64,000 nucleotides of DNA, taken from Desulfotruncus arcticus DSM 17038 (GTDB lineage: Bacteria > Bacillota > Desulfotomaculia > Desulfotomaculales > Desulfallaceae). The notes below the pieces were generated by a model. That model was given only the letters and a program-made list of their open reading frames with translations. It made no database searches and had not been told where the DNA came from. Shown in pieces: positions 8,277 to 17,192 of the stretch (its first letter is position 1; every line of letters begins with the position of its first letter). A program made the translations under genes and the position numbers. Location of the stretch: assembly GCF_900113335.1 (NCBI RefSeq), contig NZ_FOOX01000011.1, forward strand, positions 1 through 64,000, given 5' to 3'.

Positions 8277-8744
8277 TTAAGCCTGTCCCAGAAATTTGCG
8301 GAGAGCATCGCGGATGAGGGCATTGAGTTCGCCCGCTGCGATGCGGTAGATTTCTTCACCCAGACCAAAGGGGTCGGGAATGTCTCCGCCCGCGCCGGCG
8401 TATTCCGCCAGGGTAAATATTTTCCCCGCAGCGTCGGGGGCCAGGCGCAATAGCATGTCCCTGTGCGCGGCAGTCATTGTTAAAATTAAATCAGCTTCTT
8501 CGATATCACCGGAAGAAACCAGAGAGGCCCGGTGCCCGGTTAAGTCTATGCCCCGTTCCTCCAGCACGACGATAGCCCGGTGCGATGCACCGTCACCGGG
8601 CAGGGCGGCAATTCCGGCGGATTTAAATTCAATATCTTGCCGCCCCGGGTATAGCTCAGCCAGCGCCCTGCGGGCCAGCGCCTCAGCCATGGCACTGCGG
8701 CAGGTATTCCCGGTGCAAATAAACAGTATCTTTTTTTTCTTCAT
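8277..8744 (-). CDS. ywlE: Low-molecular-weight protein arginine phosphatase (YwlE-type)
   Basis: A 155-residue phosphatase with the P-loop CTGNTCRSAMAE at about residues 10-21. The Thr between Asn and Cys is the residue that distinguishes the arginine phosphatase YwlE from tyrosine phosphatases, which have a bulkier residue there. The C-terminal general-acid loop reads DIPDPFG. In Bacillus YwlE reverses McsB phosphoarginine marks on ClpCP substrates and CtsR; a McsB partner is not in this window. Order tsaC, mntP, ywlE, rpiB, glyA follows the Bacillus ywl cluster. Confidence 0.9.
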   Translation of the reverse strand: MKKKKILFICTGNTCRSAMAEALARRALAELYPGRQDIEFKSAGIAALPGDGASHRAIVVLEERGIDLTGHRASLVSSGDIEEADLILTMTAAHRDMLLRLAPDAAGKIFTLAEYAGAGGDIPDPFGLGEEIYRIAAGELNALIRDALRKFLGQA

Positions 8745-8769
8745 AGGATAACACCAACTGTATTTAAAA

Positions 8770-8853
8770 TTCAGGAGTCAGAATTCAGGAGTCAGGAGTC
8801 AGAATAAAATATTAATGCTAAACCGTTTTTCCATTCTGACTCCTGACTCCTGT
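8770..8853. repeat. Heptamer hairpin repeat with perfect 20-bp arms
   Basis: The arm CAGGAGTCAGGAGTCAGAAT at 8786-8805 is the exact reverse complement of 8833-8852, with a 27-base loop. An extra heptamer block (8771-8785) precedes it. It lies between ywlE and mntP and could act as an RNA hairpin. Confidence 0.9.
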
Positions 8854-8857
8854 ATAT

Positions 8858-9403
8858 TTACGGCAGCATCATGCGAATGCCGATCCCCACCAAAAGCAGC
8901 CCGCCCCCGGCTACGGCCCGCTCACCTACTTTGATTCCCACAAAACGGCCCAATATAAGACCTGCTGCAGTCATTACCCCCGCTGTGACGCCGATTATCA
9001 TGGCGGTTAGGGGCAGGTTGACCTGTCTGGTACCAAGGGAAAAGCCCACACTCAGGGCATCCATGCTGACACTGGCGGCCAGCAGCAGCAAACCCCAGGT
9101 ATTAACCAGAACAACTTTGGGGTCCATTGCGTCACCGCCTTTAAAAACTGAGCGAATCATTTTAACTCCCAGGTAGACTAAAAGCAGGGCACCGGCAATG
9201 CTGGCCGCTCGTCCCGCAAAAGTGCCCACAAATTCACCGGCATACCAGCCCACCAGCGGCATAACGATGTGGAAAATTAAAACCGTCAGGCTGACGATTA
9301 GAATTTGCCGGCGGGTTACCCCGGCCATACCCAAACCAAGGCACATGGAGAAAGCGTCTGTACCAAGTGCTACTGCAAGGGCAAAAACGGTATAAAGGCT
9401 CAA
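8858..9403 (-). CDS. mntP: Manganese efflux pump MntP
   Basis: About 181 residues and six predicted helices in two homologous halves. Each half carries the acidic motif of the family: ALGTDAFSMCLGLG near the N-terminus and SVSMDALSVGFSLG in the middle, whose Asp residues bind the metal. MntP exports Mn2+ and protects against its excess. The TTG at 9403 lies eight bases past GGAGG; an upstream TTG overlaps the ribosome site. No yybP-ykoY riboswitch, the usual control of mntP, is recognisable upstream, where a heptamer repeat occupies the space. Confidence 0.9.
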   Translation of the reverse strand: MSLYTVFALAVALGTDAFSMCLGLGMAGVTRRQILIVSLTVLIFHIVMPLVGWYAGEFVGTFAGRAASIAGALLLVYLGVKMIRSVFKGGDAMDPKVVLVNTWGLLLLAASVSMDALSVGFSLGTRQVNLPLTAMIIGVTAGVMTAAGLILGRFVGIKVGERAVAGGGLLLVGIGIRMMLP

Positions 9404-9470
9404 TCTCAATTCCTCCAAAAAACCTATGCTGTTAAATGTTTATGCCAAAACAACCAGTTTCATAATCAGG

Positions 9471-9698
9471 TATTCAGGAGTCAGAATTCAGAATAAAACA
9501 AAATGATAAACCCATCTAATTCCTTGAATCCGATAGTTCCGTGTATCACCCCCTGGAGATAACCCGAGGGTCGGTCGACGCATTCCAATTCTTATCTCGA
9601 TTCTCCATGTCCCAATGGTTCCGGGGTCAGCCCCCTGGAGAAGTCCTGAAGACCAGGTTTTTTATTCTGACTCCTGTCTCCTGACTACTGACTCCTGT
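9471..9698. repeat. Heptamer repeat pair enclosing ~160 bp of unknown DNA
   Basis: The left arm (9471-9496, CAGGAGTCAGAATTCAG) and right arm (9664-9698, ATTCTGACTCCTG followed by three more heptamers) are inverted. The enclosed segment has no credible frame; it includes two similar pieces, CACCCCCTGGAGATAACC and AGCCCCCTGGAGAAGTCC. It fills the space between mntP and tsaC. Confidence 0.75.
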
Positions 9699-9701
9699 TT
9701 T

Positions 9702-10772
9702 TTATACTGTAACAACCTTTCCCCCCGCAGCCCTGATTAATCTATTCATAACCGCCAGGCCGACACCTTCCCGGGCAATCCCCTGGGCCAGGATTCTGTC
9801 AACACCCAGCCGGTCAAACCGCCTCAGGGAATCATACAGTGCTGCTGCAACTGTTCCCGGATTCGAACTGCTGCCGGCCAATACGATATCATAACCCCGG
9901 CCTGCATAGATGCGAGCAGTGTCCTCATAGGTTAAAATTCCCACCCTTAGCCCCCGCGCTTTAAGCCGCTCGGCCTCGGCCAGGATACAGCCCGCCAAAT
10001 CTTTCATATTAGCACCCTCGAACAACAGTAATGGCGCGCGCGGCGCGTAATGCATGTACTTCATACCGGGGGAACGGGGTTTTTCCACCCTGCCGCCATG
10101 CACCGCAGGGTCAATTGCCACCGGACCCAGCACTTCTTCCAGTTCCCGCAGAGTCACCCCGCCGGGCCGCAAAATAACCGGAAGTCCGCCTGTCAGGTCC
10201 AGCACAGTGGATTCCACACCCACACCCGCCGGACCGGCATCCAGCACAAGGTCAATCCGGCCGGACAAGTCTTCAATTACATGCCGGGCCGTGGTGGGAC
10301 TGGGCCGTCCGGAAGCATTGGCGCTGGGCGCAGCCACAGGAACTCCGGCCGCTTCAATTAAAGCCAGCGCCACCGGGTGGGCGGGCACCCGAAACGCAAC
10401 CGTGGCCAGACCACCCGTCACCTCCCGGGGAAAGCTGTTCGCGCCTTTAAGCACCAATGTCAGCGGTCCCGGCCAGAAACGTTCCGCCAGCTGTTTTGTT
10501 ACAGGGGGTATTACTTTAATGTAATTGGCAATAGCTTCCGGTTTACTGATATGTACTATTAAAGGGTTATCCGCCGGCCTGCCCTTAGCGGTAAAAATCT
10601 CTTTTACCGCCCGGGAATCAAGGGCGTTGGCCCCCAGGCCATAAACAGTTTCCGTGGGGAAAGCAACCAGGCCGCCCTCCCGCAGCACCTCTGCGGCCGC
10701 TTGAACCAACCCGGCTTCCGGATTGTTTGGATCAACCGCCAACAACCGCGTGGGACGCTGACAATGTTCCAT
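9702..10772 (-). CDS. ywlC: L-threonylcarbamoyladenylate synthase (Sua5/YwlC)
   Basis: A 356-residue Sua5-type enzyme with an N-terminal YrdC domain (about 20-215) and a C-terminal Sua5 domain. It makes threonylcarbamoyl-AMP from Thr, bicarbonate and ATP for t6A37 of ANN-decoding tRNAs. Signatures are FPTETVYGLGANA, KGRPADNPLIVHI, FWPGPLTLVLKG and PSANASGRPSPT, followed by PGMKYMHYAPRAPL, the linker that closes over the active site in Sua5. It is probably the first gene of the ywl-like cluster. The upstream 10773-11007 also carries the leader of the divergent agr locus. Confidence 0.95.
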   Translation of the reverse strand: MEHCQRPTRLLAVDPNNPEAGLVQAAAEVLREGGLVAFPTETVYGLGANALDSRAVKEIFTAKGRPADNPLIVHISKPEAIANYIKVIPPVTKQLAERFWPGPLTLVLKGANSFPREVTGGLATVAFRVPAHPVALALIEAAGVPVAAPSANASGRPSPTTARHVIEDLSGRIDLVLDAGPAGVGVESTVLDLTGGLPVILRPGGVTLRELEEVLGPVAIDPAVHGGRVEKPRSPGMKYMHYAPRAPLLLFEGANMKDLAGCILAEAERLKARGLRVGILTYEDTARIYAGRGYDIVLAGSSSNPGTVAAALYDSLRRFDRLGVDRILAQGIAREGVGLAVMNRLIRAAGGKVVTV

Positions 10773-11007
10773 GTTTTACCACGCTCCCGCTCTCTGAAGT
10801 AGTATACCACAAAGAGGATTATGGTAAAAGAAACCGCTTTTTTCAATTCTCATTAGTCGAACTCATGCGAAAGATGGCGATATTTGTAATAAATTTTATA
10901 CATTTTTTTGCAGGAAAATGGCAAATCCATACATAAGTAATCTTTTAAATTCTACAATAACCAGACATTTATGAGTTAATCGGTCAATCAGTGAGGGAGA
11001 TGAGGGT

Positions 11008-11637
11008 TTGACATCAATTATCAGCCGCATTTCCAATTATTTGACAAGAGAAACAACCGGTTATAATAAAAACCCAAACCTGAACAGTGAGGTTTTTGCC
11101 TACGCCTTAACTATAATTTTGCTCAATATCACCGCCATTGGGGGATTTATCCTATTTTCCTGGCTGCTTGGCACTTTAAAAGCAACTTTACTGATCTGGC
11201 TGGCCTTTTATCCCCTCCGCATTTTATCCGGGGGGCGCCACCAAACCGGTCCGGTGGCGTGCTGGGTGTTAACCGTTGTAGTTTTTACCGCGCTTGGCTA
11301 TATCGTTTCATACGCAGCCCCGTATATCATCCAATTTGCTTCTTTAATTGAAGCCAGTGGTTTCATTTTTGCCCTGTACGCGGTTATTGTCTACGCGCCG
11401 GTTACTATAGCCAGCAAAAAATTCAAGCCACGGAAAAAGAACCTGTTGAAGACCTCCGCCATTGTTGTGATTATTCTTTGGGGCAGCATCGTTTTTAACC
11501 CGACGGCCATAGTGGCCGGGCTTGATCCCATTTGGCCCCTGGCCATAACCGCCGGCCTGGTGGCACAGTCTTTCTCCATCATACCTTTGTCTTTTGCCAA
11601 AAGAAACAATTTAGCTGAGGGGAGAACAAAAAATTAA
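11008..11637 (+). CDS. agrB: AgrB-like peptide-processing membrane endopeptidase
   Basis: A 209-residue membrane protein of the accessory gene regulator B family, which cleaves the AgrD propeptide and closes the thiolactone. The catalytic pair is seen as His78 and Cys85 in GGRHQTGPVAC, with the same seven-residue spacing as His77/Cys84 of the staphylococcal protein. About five to six helices follow. The TTG start at 11008 follows a purine-rich GAGGGAGATGAGGG; the nearby ATG is out of frame and stops at once. It is the first of four plus-strand genes inserted between the prmC and tsaC clusters. The cognate peptide gene lies 76 bases downstream. Confidence 0.93.
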   Translation: MTSIISRISNYLTRETTGYNKNPNLNSEVFAYALTIILLNITAIGGFILFSWLLGTLKATLLIWLAFYPLRILSGGRHQTGPVACWVLTVVVFTALGYIVSYAAPYIIQFASLIEASGFIFALYAVIVYAPVTIASKKFKPRKKNLLKTSAIVVIILWGSIVFNPTAIVAGLDPIWPLAITAGLVAQSFSIIPLSFAKRNNLAEGRTKN

Positions 11638-11713
11638 GCCAGCATCAAAAAACCCAATGTTAAGGCTGGATTTCCCCAAAATATTACAATATAATCAAGA
11701 AAGGAGGGATAAA

Positions 11714-11836
11714 ATGAAAAGAATACTAATACTTTTAACCGCCACTGCTTTATTCTGGATTGCTCAGATCAGCGCTGCATCAGCTTGTGGTTGTATGTAT
11801 TATGAGCCGGAATTACCAAGGAGTTTAAGTGAATAA
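11714..11836 (+). CDS. agrD: AgrD-like cyclic lactone autoinducer precursor
   Basis: A 40-residue peptide. An amphipathic leader (MKRILILLTATALFWIAQIS) is followed by AASACGCMYY and the recognition tail EPELPRSLSE. The tail matches the Pro-Glu-x-Pro-(Lys/Arg)-Ser-Leu pattern of clostridial AgrD, where the macrocycle is Cys plus four residues. By alignment the ring would be Cys25-Gly-Cys27-Met-Tyr29, closed on Cys25. The second Cys inside the ring is unusual and leaves a Cys27 ring as an alternative. An AAGGAGGG site precedes the ATG by six bases. The stop overlaps the next gene by eight bases. Confidence 0.9.
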   Translation: MKRILILLTATALFWIAQISAASACGCMYYEPELPRSLSE

Positions 11837-12341
11837 AGAATTAATTGATACTTTAATTAGCGTAGTTATCATCGGAATACCAGAATGTATTGTCTTAACA
11901 ATGCTGATGCTGGCTTTTTTACAACTGCCGCTGATCTGGAAAAAAATTATTAGCGTGGGGATTATCCAAGCTATAACAGTGATAATCTTCCGGTTGTTTG
12001 CCAACAGTTTAGAACTGCCGGGACTTCATACAGCCGCCGCTGTAATAACTTTGGGCCTTTTAGTTAGTTTCTTTTGGCAGGCCTCCAGGGTAAAAGCGCT
12101 AACTTGCAGCATAATGGTTATGATTGTCCTAATTTTACTTGAATTTTTATATTATAATCTATTTGAGTTATTGTTTACCGTAAACTTGGATAAAATTGTG
12201 CAATCCAAGCTGTACTGGGCTCTTTGCGGCTGGTCACACGTAGTTACGATAAGTTTTATTGTTATACTGGTAACCAAAACCAAATGGTACCAAAAAGGAT
12301 TACTTAAATATACGCCTTTTAATCATAGCGGGGCACGGTAA
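11829..12341 (+). CDS. Uncharacterised multi-helix membrane protein of the agr locus
   Basis: A 170-residue protein that I cannot assign to a named family. It shows about five transmembrane helices (near residues 9-31, 38-58, 67-87, 88-113 and 130-152) and short loops, and has no kinase, protease or transporter motif. The GTG start overlaps the agrD stop, which implies coupled translation. In size and topology it resembles the N-terminal sensor half of AgrC without its kinase, so it might receive the peptide and signal to the kinase encoded 39 bases downstream. It could instead be a peptide exporter or immunity-like factor. The role is inference from context only. Confidence 0.75.
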   Translation: MNKELIDTLISVVIIGIPECIVLTMLMLAFLQLPLIWKKIISVGIIQAITVIIFRLFANSLELPGLHTAAAVITLGLLVSFFWQASRVKALTCSIMVMIVLILLEFLYYNLFELLFTVNLDKIVQSKLYWALCGWSHVVTISFIVILVTKTKWYQKGLLKYTPFNHSGAR

Positions 12342-12380
12342 CAACCGTGCCTTTGACCTGACAATTAGGAGGCTGTCGCA

Positions 12381-14318
12381 TTGATAAAACTGGAAACGGG
12401 TTTGTCCCGTTTAAAAGAATGCTATTTATTCGCCCACCTGACTTATTCTGTCCTATTCGTTACCTGCTTTTTGGAATGGCTCAAATCAAAGCATATATAT
12501 CTAAGCAATGATTATATTCTTTTATGGATCACCTGCTTGATTATTATCCTGGCTTTGATTCCAGCCCAGCATGTTATTATCACCAAAACCTTTTTTCAAG
12601 ACACCAAATATTTGATTTTATATAAAATTGCCTACGCCGCAGCAATCTGTATTCTTTATATACCCATTGTTACCGGAATATTTGCTGCAGGCAATCTCGG
12701 TGTTTTAATTATTGTGCCGGTGGTTCTAAATTCAATCATTTGCGGCACCATTTACGGCTTGGCCACTTCCCTGGTCGTTGCCGCGGCTATGGCTTTTGTC
12801 AGCAATACCGGAAGCGGGTTTACTCCGGAACTTATAACCAATCATATCCTGGCTCTGGCGGTGCTGGCCACCACCTCCTGGTTTATCGGCCAGGCATTTG
12901 ATTACATAAAAAACCTACTACACCAGTTATTGGAAAGCGAAAGAAATCACCGGGACATCCTGAATCAACTGGACATAGCCACCCTTTACCTGGACGGCTC
13001 GCATCAGTTAATTGAAGAAAACCAGTGTTTCAGGGATCTTTTCGGGATTAAAAAATATCACAGTTTGAGTTCGGAAGAAGTGATCGGCAAACACCTGCCA
13101 TTTATGAAAGACTACCTGGAAGGCAATTCCGGACACGCCATTGAGGGAATTCCGGTATTCGGACAAGCCTGTGACAGCCATGGCAATATGATCCCGGTAC
13201 AGTGCGCGGCTTATCCGGCCAATGCCGACTTTGGAGAAAAGAAAGGTTTAGTATTATGCATCAACGACATATCTCTGTCTAAAAAGCTGGAAGAAGAGAA
13301 AATAAGAACTAATTTTTTTATTGATTTCTTAAAATCGGGCCTAATACTGGCTGACGCCACAGGCAAAATAATTGAAATTAACCGGGAAGCCGAAGTATTG
13401 CTTAACCAGCCTAAAGCGGTTGCTATCAACAAAAACATGACAGCTTTGTTAACATATGCTACGGGGGAAACAGCGGACCCGTTATCGCTGAAAAAATCCG
13501 GATATGAAGCACAGCTGGAAGGTAAAACATTGCTTTTTAACTGGGCCGACCTGCACAGCGGCGATAAAATAATCGGCAGCGCTTGCATTATTAATGATAT
13601 TACGGATCAAAAAGAAATGGAAAGAAAAATCCATAGGTCGGCGATGCTTTCAGCCATAGGGGAGCTGGCTGCCGGGACGGCGCACGAGATCAGAAACCCC
13701 CTTACCTCAATTAGAGGCTTTCTCCAGCTTTTACTTGAGAAAAAAGATGCCAAAATAAGTAAATTTGAAAGCTATTTTGAGGTTATGTTAACTGAAGTTG
13801 ACCGCATTAATGCTATTATTACCGAATTTTTAAAGCTGGCCAAACCGGAAAAGATAAAGCTATACCAGGTTAATTTAAACGATGTTGTTTTATCAATTTG
13901 GGAATTGCTGAAAAACGAGGCGATACTGAAAGAGATTAAACTGGAACTGTCACTTGATCAAGCAGTAAACCCAATTATGGGCAATAAGGATATGCTAAAA
14001 CAAGTCATCATCAACCTGGTTACCAACGCCTTCCAGGCCGTAGGTCCGGGGGGACAAGTGCGGGTTGCCACATCCATGGGGAATAATGGCACTATACTGC
14101 TTTCAGTACATGACAGCGGCCCGGGGATGGACGAGTCAGTTTTGGCCAGAATTTTTGATCCATTCTTCACTACCCGGGACGAAGGAACAGGACTTGGACT
14201 GGCCATAACCAATAAAATTGTTAATGATCACAATGCCATGATCGATGTAACCAGCGGTCCTTCCCAGGGTAGCACCTTCTATATTAAGTTTCCACCGCCC
14301 GTAGATCCGGCAGCTTGA
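12381..14318 (+). CDS. PAS-domain sensor histidine kinase, sporulation-kinase type
   Basis: 645 residues. The N-terminus has about six helices (20-178), followed by two PAS-like domains (about 190-300 and 305-410), a HisKA domain and a HATPase. The phosphoacceptor is His435 in AHEIRNPLTSIRGFLQLL, the signature of KinA/KinE-type kinases that feed Spo0F. The ATP lid elements are NLVTNAFQAV, DSGPGMD and FDPFFTTRDEGTGLGLAI. It follows agrB, agrD and the unknown membrane protein on one strand; no AgrA-type regulator follows. A plausible route is phosphate transfer to Spo0F, encoded at 24839-25240. Its 3' end overlaps the convergent prmC by 40 bp. Confidence 0.93.
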   Translation: MIKLETGLSRLKECYLFAHLTYSVLFVTCFLEWLKSKHIYLSNDYILLWITCLIIILALIPAQHVIITKTFFQDTKYLILYKIAYAAAICILYIPIVTGIFAAGNLGVLIIVPVVLNSIICGTIYGLATSLVVAAAMAFVSNTGSGFTPELITNHILALAVLATTSWFIGQAFDYIKNLLHQLLESERNHRDILNQLDIATLYLDGSHQLIEENQCFRDLFGIKKYHSLSSEEVIGKHLPFMKDYLEGNSGHAIEGIPVFGQACDSHGNMIPVQCAAYPANADFGEKKGLVLCINDISLSKKLEEEKIRTNFFIDFLKSGLILADATGKIIEINREAEVLLNQPKAVAINKNMTALLTYATGETADPLSLKKSGYEAQLEGKTLLFNWADLHSGDKIIGSACIINDITDQKEMERKIHRSAMLSAIGELAAGTAHEIRNPLTSIRGFLQLLLEKKDAKISKFESYFEVMLTEVDRINAIITEFLKLAKPEKIKLYQVNLNDVVLSIWELLKNEAILKEIKLELSLDQAVNPIMGNKDMLKQVIINLVTNAFQAVGPGGQVRVATSMGNNGTILLSVHDSGPGMDESVLARIFDPFFTTRDEGTGLGLAITNKIVNDHNAMIDVTSGPSQGSTFYIKFPPPVDPAA

Positions 14319-15190
14319 GCTAAACGGGCCACAACAAGCCGGGGACGGCCTGCCAGGTCGGCCAGTATCCTGGAATCCCAACGTGGCGCAGGTACCAGCG
14401 CCACGGCTGCTTCTTCCTGTCCGGGCGTTATTTCCATTAATAGATACCCATTGACAGCCAACAGCACTTCGGACTGGGGCACCAGGCGGCGATAATGGTC
14501 CAATCCGTCACCCCCCCCGTCCAATGCCGGTAATGGTTCGTAATCCCGAACATCCCGGGGCAGCCCGCTAATTTCTTTACCGGGTATATATGGCAAATTA
14601 GCGGCAATTAGGGCGACTGAGCCAGGCAGAAGCACCCCTGAGAGCGGACTAAGCAGATCACCTAAATAAAACTTAACTTGCACGTCGTGCCGCACGGCAT
14701 TTTTTTGGGCTATTTTCAGGGCATCGGGCGATAAGTCGATGGCGTAAACAGCCGTACCCGGCGCCAAACAGCCCAGGCTGACAGCTATGGCCCCGCTGCC
14801 GGTTCCCACATCCACCGCCAGGCGATTCCCTGCCGGCCAACCGGCCAGAACGGCCAGAGCGTATTCCACCATTAATTCTGTTTCCGGCCGGGGAATTAAA
14901 ACATGGGGCCCGACTAAAAAGTCAAGCCCCATAAATTCCTTGCTGCCGGTAAGGTAAGCCACCGGTTCTCCCCCCGCGCGCCGTTCAACCAGGTCCCTGT
15001 AAAGCCCGGCTTCAGCTAAAGATAACTCCCGGTTTGTCTCCCGGTACAGGTAAACCCGGTCCCGGCCAAGCACGTGAGCCAGCAGAACCTCGGCATCAAT
15101 TCTGGGTGCCGCCGCACCGTTTTCATTAATGGTTTTTTTTAAATAATTTGTAGCGCGAATCAGCGCTTCACCAATGGTTACACTCTTCAT
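14279..15190 (-). CDS. prmC: Release factor glutamine methyltransferase
   Basis: 303 residues. It methylates the GGQ glutamine of release factors, and sits directly downstream of prfA as in many bacteria. An N-terminal helical domain is followed by a Rossmann methyltransferase: the SAM loop AVDVGTGSGAIAVSLG near 130-145 and the substrate-glutamine motif AANLPYIP, which is a Leu variant of the usual NPPY. PHVLIPRPETELMVEYAL is a family signature. The ATG lies just past the prfA stop with an AAAAGGA site. The last 40 bp overlap the converging histidine kinase gene. Confidence 0.95.
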   Translation of the reverse strand: MKSVTIGEALIRATNYLKKTINENGAAAPRIDAEVLLAHVLGRDRVYLYRETNRELSLAEAGLYRDLVERRAGGEPVAYLTGSKEFMGLDFLVGPHVLIPRPETELMVEYALAVLAGWPAGNRLAVDVGTGSGAIAVSLGCLAPGTAVYAIDLSPDALKIAQKNAVRHDVQVKFYLGDLLSPLSGVLLPGSVALIAANLPYIPGKEISGLPRDVRDYEPLPALDGGGDGLDHYRRLVPQSEVLLAVNGYLLMEITPGQEEAAVALVPAPRWDSRILADLAGRPRLVVARLAQAAGSTGGGNLI

Positions 15191-15194
15191 CCTT

Positions 15195-16262
15195 TTAATC
15201 CACCTGCTGCAGCTGCTCCGCCTGGTCGGTTGTCACCAGTGCGTCTACTATTTCCTGTACATTACCCATTAGCACATCCTGCAGGCGATGCAGGGTCAGC
15301 CCAATACGGTGGTCGGTAACACGGTTCTGCGGAAAATTATAGGTGCGTATTCGTTCGCTGCGGTCACCCGATCCCACCTGGGATTTCCTGGTGCTGGCGA
15401 GCTGCTGCTGCTGGTCCTGCTGTGCCTTGTCAAGCATCCTGGCCCGCAGTACCCGCATAGCTTTGTCTTTGTTTTTATGCTGGGATTTTTCGTCCTGGCA
15501 GGAGACTACTATACCTGATGGTATATGGGTTATTCGCACCGCGGACTGGGTTGTGTTGACCGACTGGCCACCGGGCCCGGTAGAGCAAAACACATCAATC
15601 CGCAGCTCGTTCGGGTTAATCTCCACATCCACTTCCTCTGCTTCCGGCAGCACGGCCACCGTTGCGGCGGAGGTATGAATGCGACCGCCTGATTCAGTGG
15701 TGGGCACCCGCTGCACCCGGTGCACACCGCTTTCGAATTTCAACTGGCTGTAGGCGCCCTTACCTTCGATGACAAACGTAATTTCTTTAATTCCGTTCAA
15801 GTCCGTATGGTGGGCATCGATAATCTCGGTACGCCAGCCCTTGAGTTCAGCAAACCGGGTATACATGCGGAACAGGTCGGCGGCAAACAGCGCAGCCTCT
15901 TCTCCGCCGGTTCCGGCGCGAATTTCCATGATTACATTCTTTTCATCGTTAGGGTCCTTGGGGAGCAACAGAATTTTTAATTTTTGTTCCAGGGTCTCTT
16001 TCTTTTCCTCTAATTCAACTTGTTCCAGCTCGGCCAGTTCCCGCATCTCGGTGTCCAGCTTATCCTGAAGCATCTGCATAATATCATCCAGTTCGGCAGA
16101 TGCCTGTTTATATTCATGGTAAACAGCAGCTACTTCGCTGAGTTCGGAATGTGCTTTAACATATTGCTGCCAGCGTGCCTGATCCCCTATAACAGCAGGA
16201 TCAGCAATAAGTTCGCCCAATTCTTCATATTTTTTTTCCAAACTGTCAAGTTTATCGAACAC
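15195..16262 (-). CDS. prfA: Peptide chain release factor 1
   Basis: About 355 residues. It recognises UAA/UAG and triggers peptide release. The catalytic GGQ loop is in [18 protein letters not shown], and the RF1 anticodon-type region is [18 protein letters not shown]. The start was set at the GTG at 16262 ([15 protein letters not shown]), six bases after an AGGGGTG site and inside the end of yqhQ; an in-frame GTG nine bases earlier is the alternative. The tandem yqhQ-prfA-prmC suggests one transcript. Confidence 0.97.
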   Translation of the reverse strand: MFDKLDSLEKKYEELGELIADPAVIGDQARWQQYVKAHSELSEVAAVYHEYKQASAELDDIMQMLQDKLDTEMRELAELEQVELEEKKETLEQKLKILLLPKDPNDEKNVIMEIRAGTGGEEAALFAADLFRMYTRFAELKGWRTEIIDAHHTDLNGIKEITFVIEGKGAYSQLKFESGVHRVQRVPTTESGGRIHTSAATVAVLPEAEEVDVEINPNELRIDVFCSTGPGGQSVNTTQSAVRITHIPSGIVVSCQDEKSQHKNKDKAMRVLRARMLDKAQQDQQQQLASTRKSQVGSGDRSERIRTYNFPQNRVTDHRIGLTLHRLQDVLMGNVQEIVDALVTTDQAEQLQQVD

Positions 16263-17139
16263 TGACCTCACCCCTATCTTCCTTGAGCACAGCCTTTAAG
16301 GCGGCTATGGCCACCTCAACCATATTATCGTCGGGTTCCCCTGTGGTCAATTGTTGTACCCACTTGCCGGGTGCGGCCAGTATGCAGAAAATCAAGTTGT
16401 TTTGATACCGGGCTGAAGCTTTTAACAGCTCATACGATATCCCCGCCACTACCGGTAACAGCAAAATGCGGGACAAAATACGCCACCATAATACCTGTTC
16501 CCCCAGCATGGCAAAAACAATAATACTAACCACCAGCACGATGATTAAGAAACTGGTGCCGCAGCGGGGATGGTAGGTAGCATAGCGCTGCACATTCCCG
16601 GCAGTTAATTCTTCACCTGCTTCGTAAGCGTTGATGGTTTTGTGCTCGGCGCCATGATAACGAAAAACCCGTTTTATATCATTCATCTGGGCAATGGCAA
16701 TTACATAAGCCAGAAATACCGTAATCCTGATCAGGCCTTCCACCAGGTTTTGCAGAATACTGCCTTGCACCCAGCGATTGAGCAGGTGGGCCGCCCCGGT
16801 GGGTACCACCACAAAAAGCAAAATAGCCAAACCAAAAGCCAGGGCCATGGTGATGGCGATATCACGCGTTGTTAGTTCCTCTTCTTCGCCTTCCATGGCC
16901 TGGTTGGCTGAAAAGGACAACGCCTGCAGCCCTACTATCAATGATTCAAAAAGCACTACAACACCTCGAAGCATAGGCCATTTAAGCGGTTTGATCCGCG
17001 AAGTTATTGATGAAACAGGCTTATGGTCAATAACGATGGTACTGTCCGGCCGGCGAACGGCTACGGCAAGGGATTCCGGACCGCGCATCATTACACCTTC
17101 AATAACGGCCTGACCCCCGTAATTAAATTCAGGACGCAT
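16252..17139 (-). CDS. yqhQ: DUF1385 (YqhQ-like) membrane protein
   Basis: 295 residues with the DUF1385 hallmarks: N-terminal [15 protein letters not shown], then [19 protein letters not shown] and [12 protein letters not shown]. About five membrane helices lie between and after them. The conserved His and Cys residues suggest metal binding, but the biochemical function is not established. Its stop overlaps the start of prfA. The rpmE-yqhQ-prfA-prmC order is common in clostridia. Confidence 0.88.
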   Translation of the reverse strand: MRPEFNYGGQAVIEGVMMRGPESLAVAVRRPDSTIVIDHKPVSSITSRIKPLKWPMLRGVVVLFESLIVGLQALSFSANQAMEGEEEELTTRDIAITMALAFGLAILLFVVVPTGAAHLLNRWVQGSILQNLVEGLIRITVFLAYVIAIAQMNDIKRVFRYHGAEHKTINAYEAGEELTAGNVQRYATYHPRCGTSFLIIVLVVSIIVFAMLGEQVLWWRILSRILLLPVVAGISYELLKASARYQNNLIFCILAAPGKWVQQLTTGEPDDNMVEVAIAALKAVLKEDRGEVSVR

Positions 17140-17156
17140 TTATTATCACTTCCTTA

Positions 17157-17184
17157 ACAAAAAAGCAGAGCATCCGCCCTGCTT
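17157..17184 (-). terminator. Terminator between rpmE and yqhQ
   Basis: On the minus strand AAGCAG...CTGCTT pairs around a ten-base loop and is followed by TTTTTTGTT. It lies just after the rpmE stop, so yqhQ may have partial read-through or its own promoter. Confidence 0.7.
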
Positions 17185-17192
17185 AAAACAGC

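Noticed and set aside
10852..10862. Spo0A box (TTAGTCGAA) upstream of agrB
   Set aside because: One mismatch to a short consensus, 150 bases from the start, is not enough to claim regulation.
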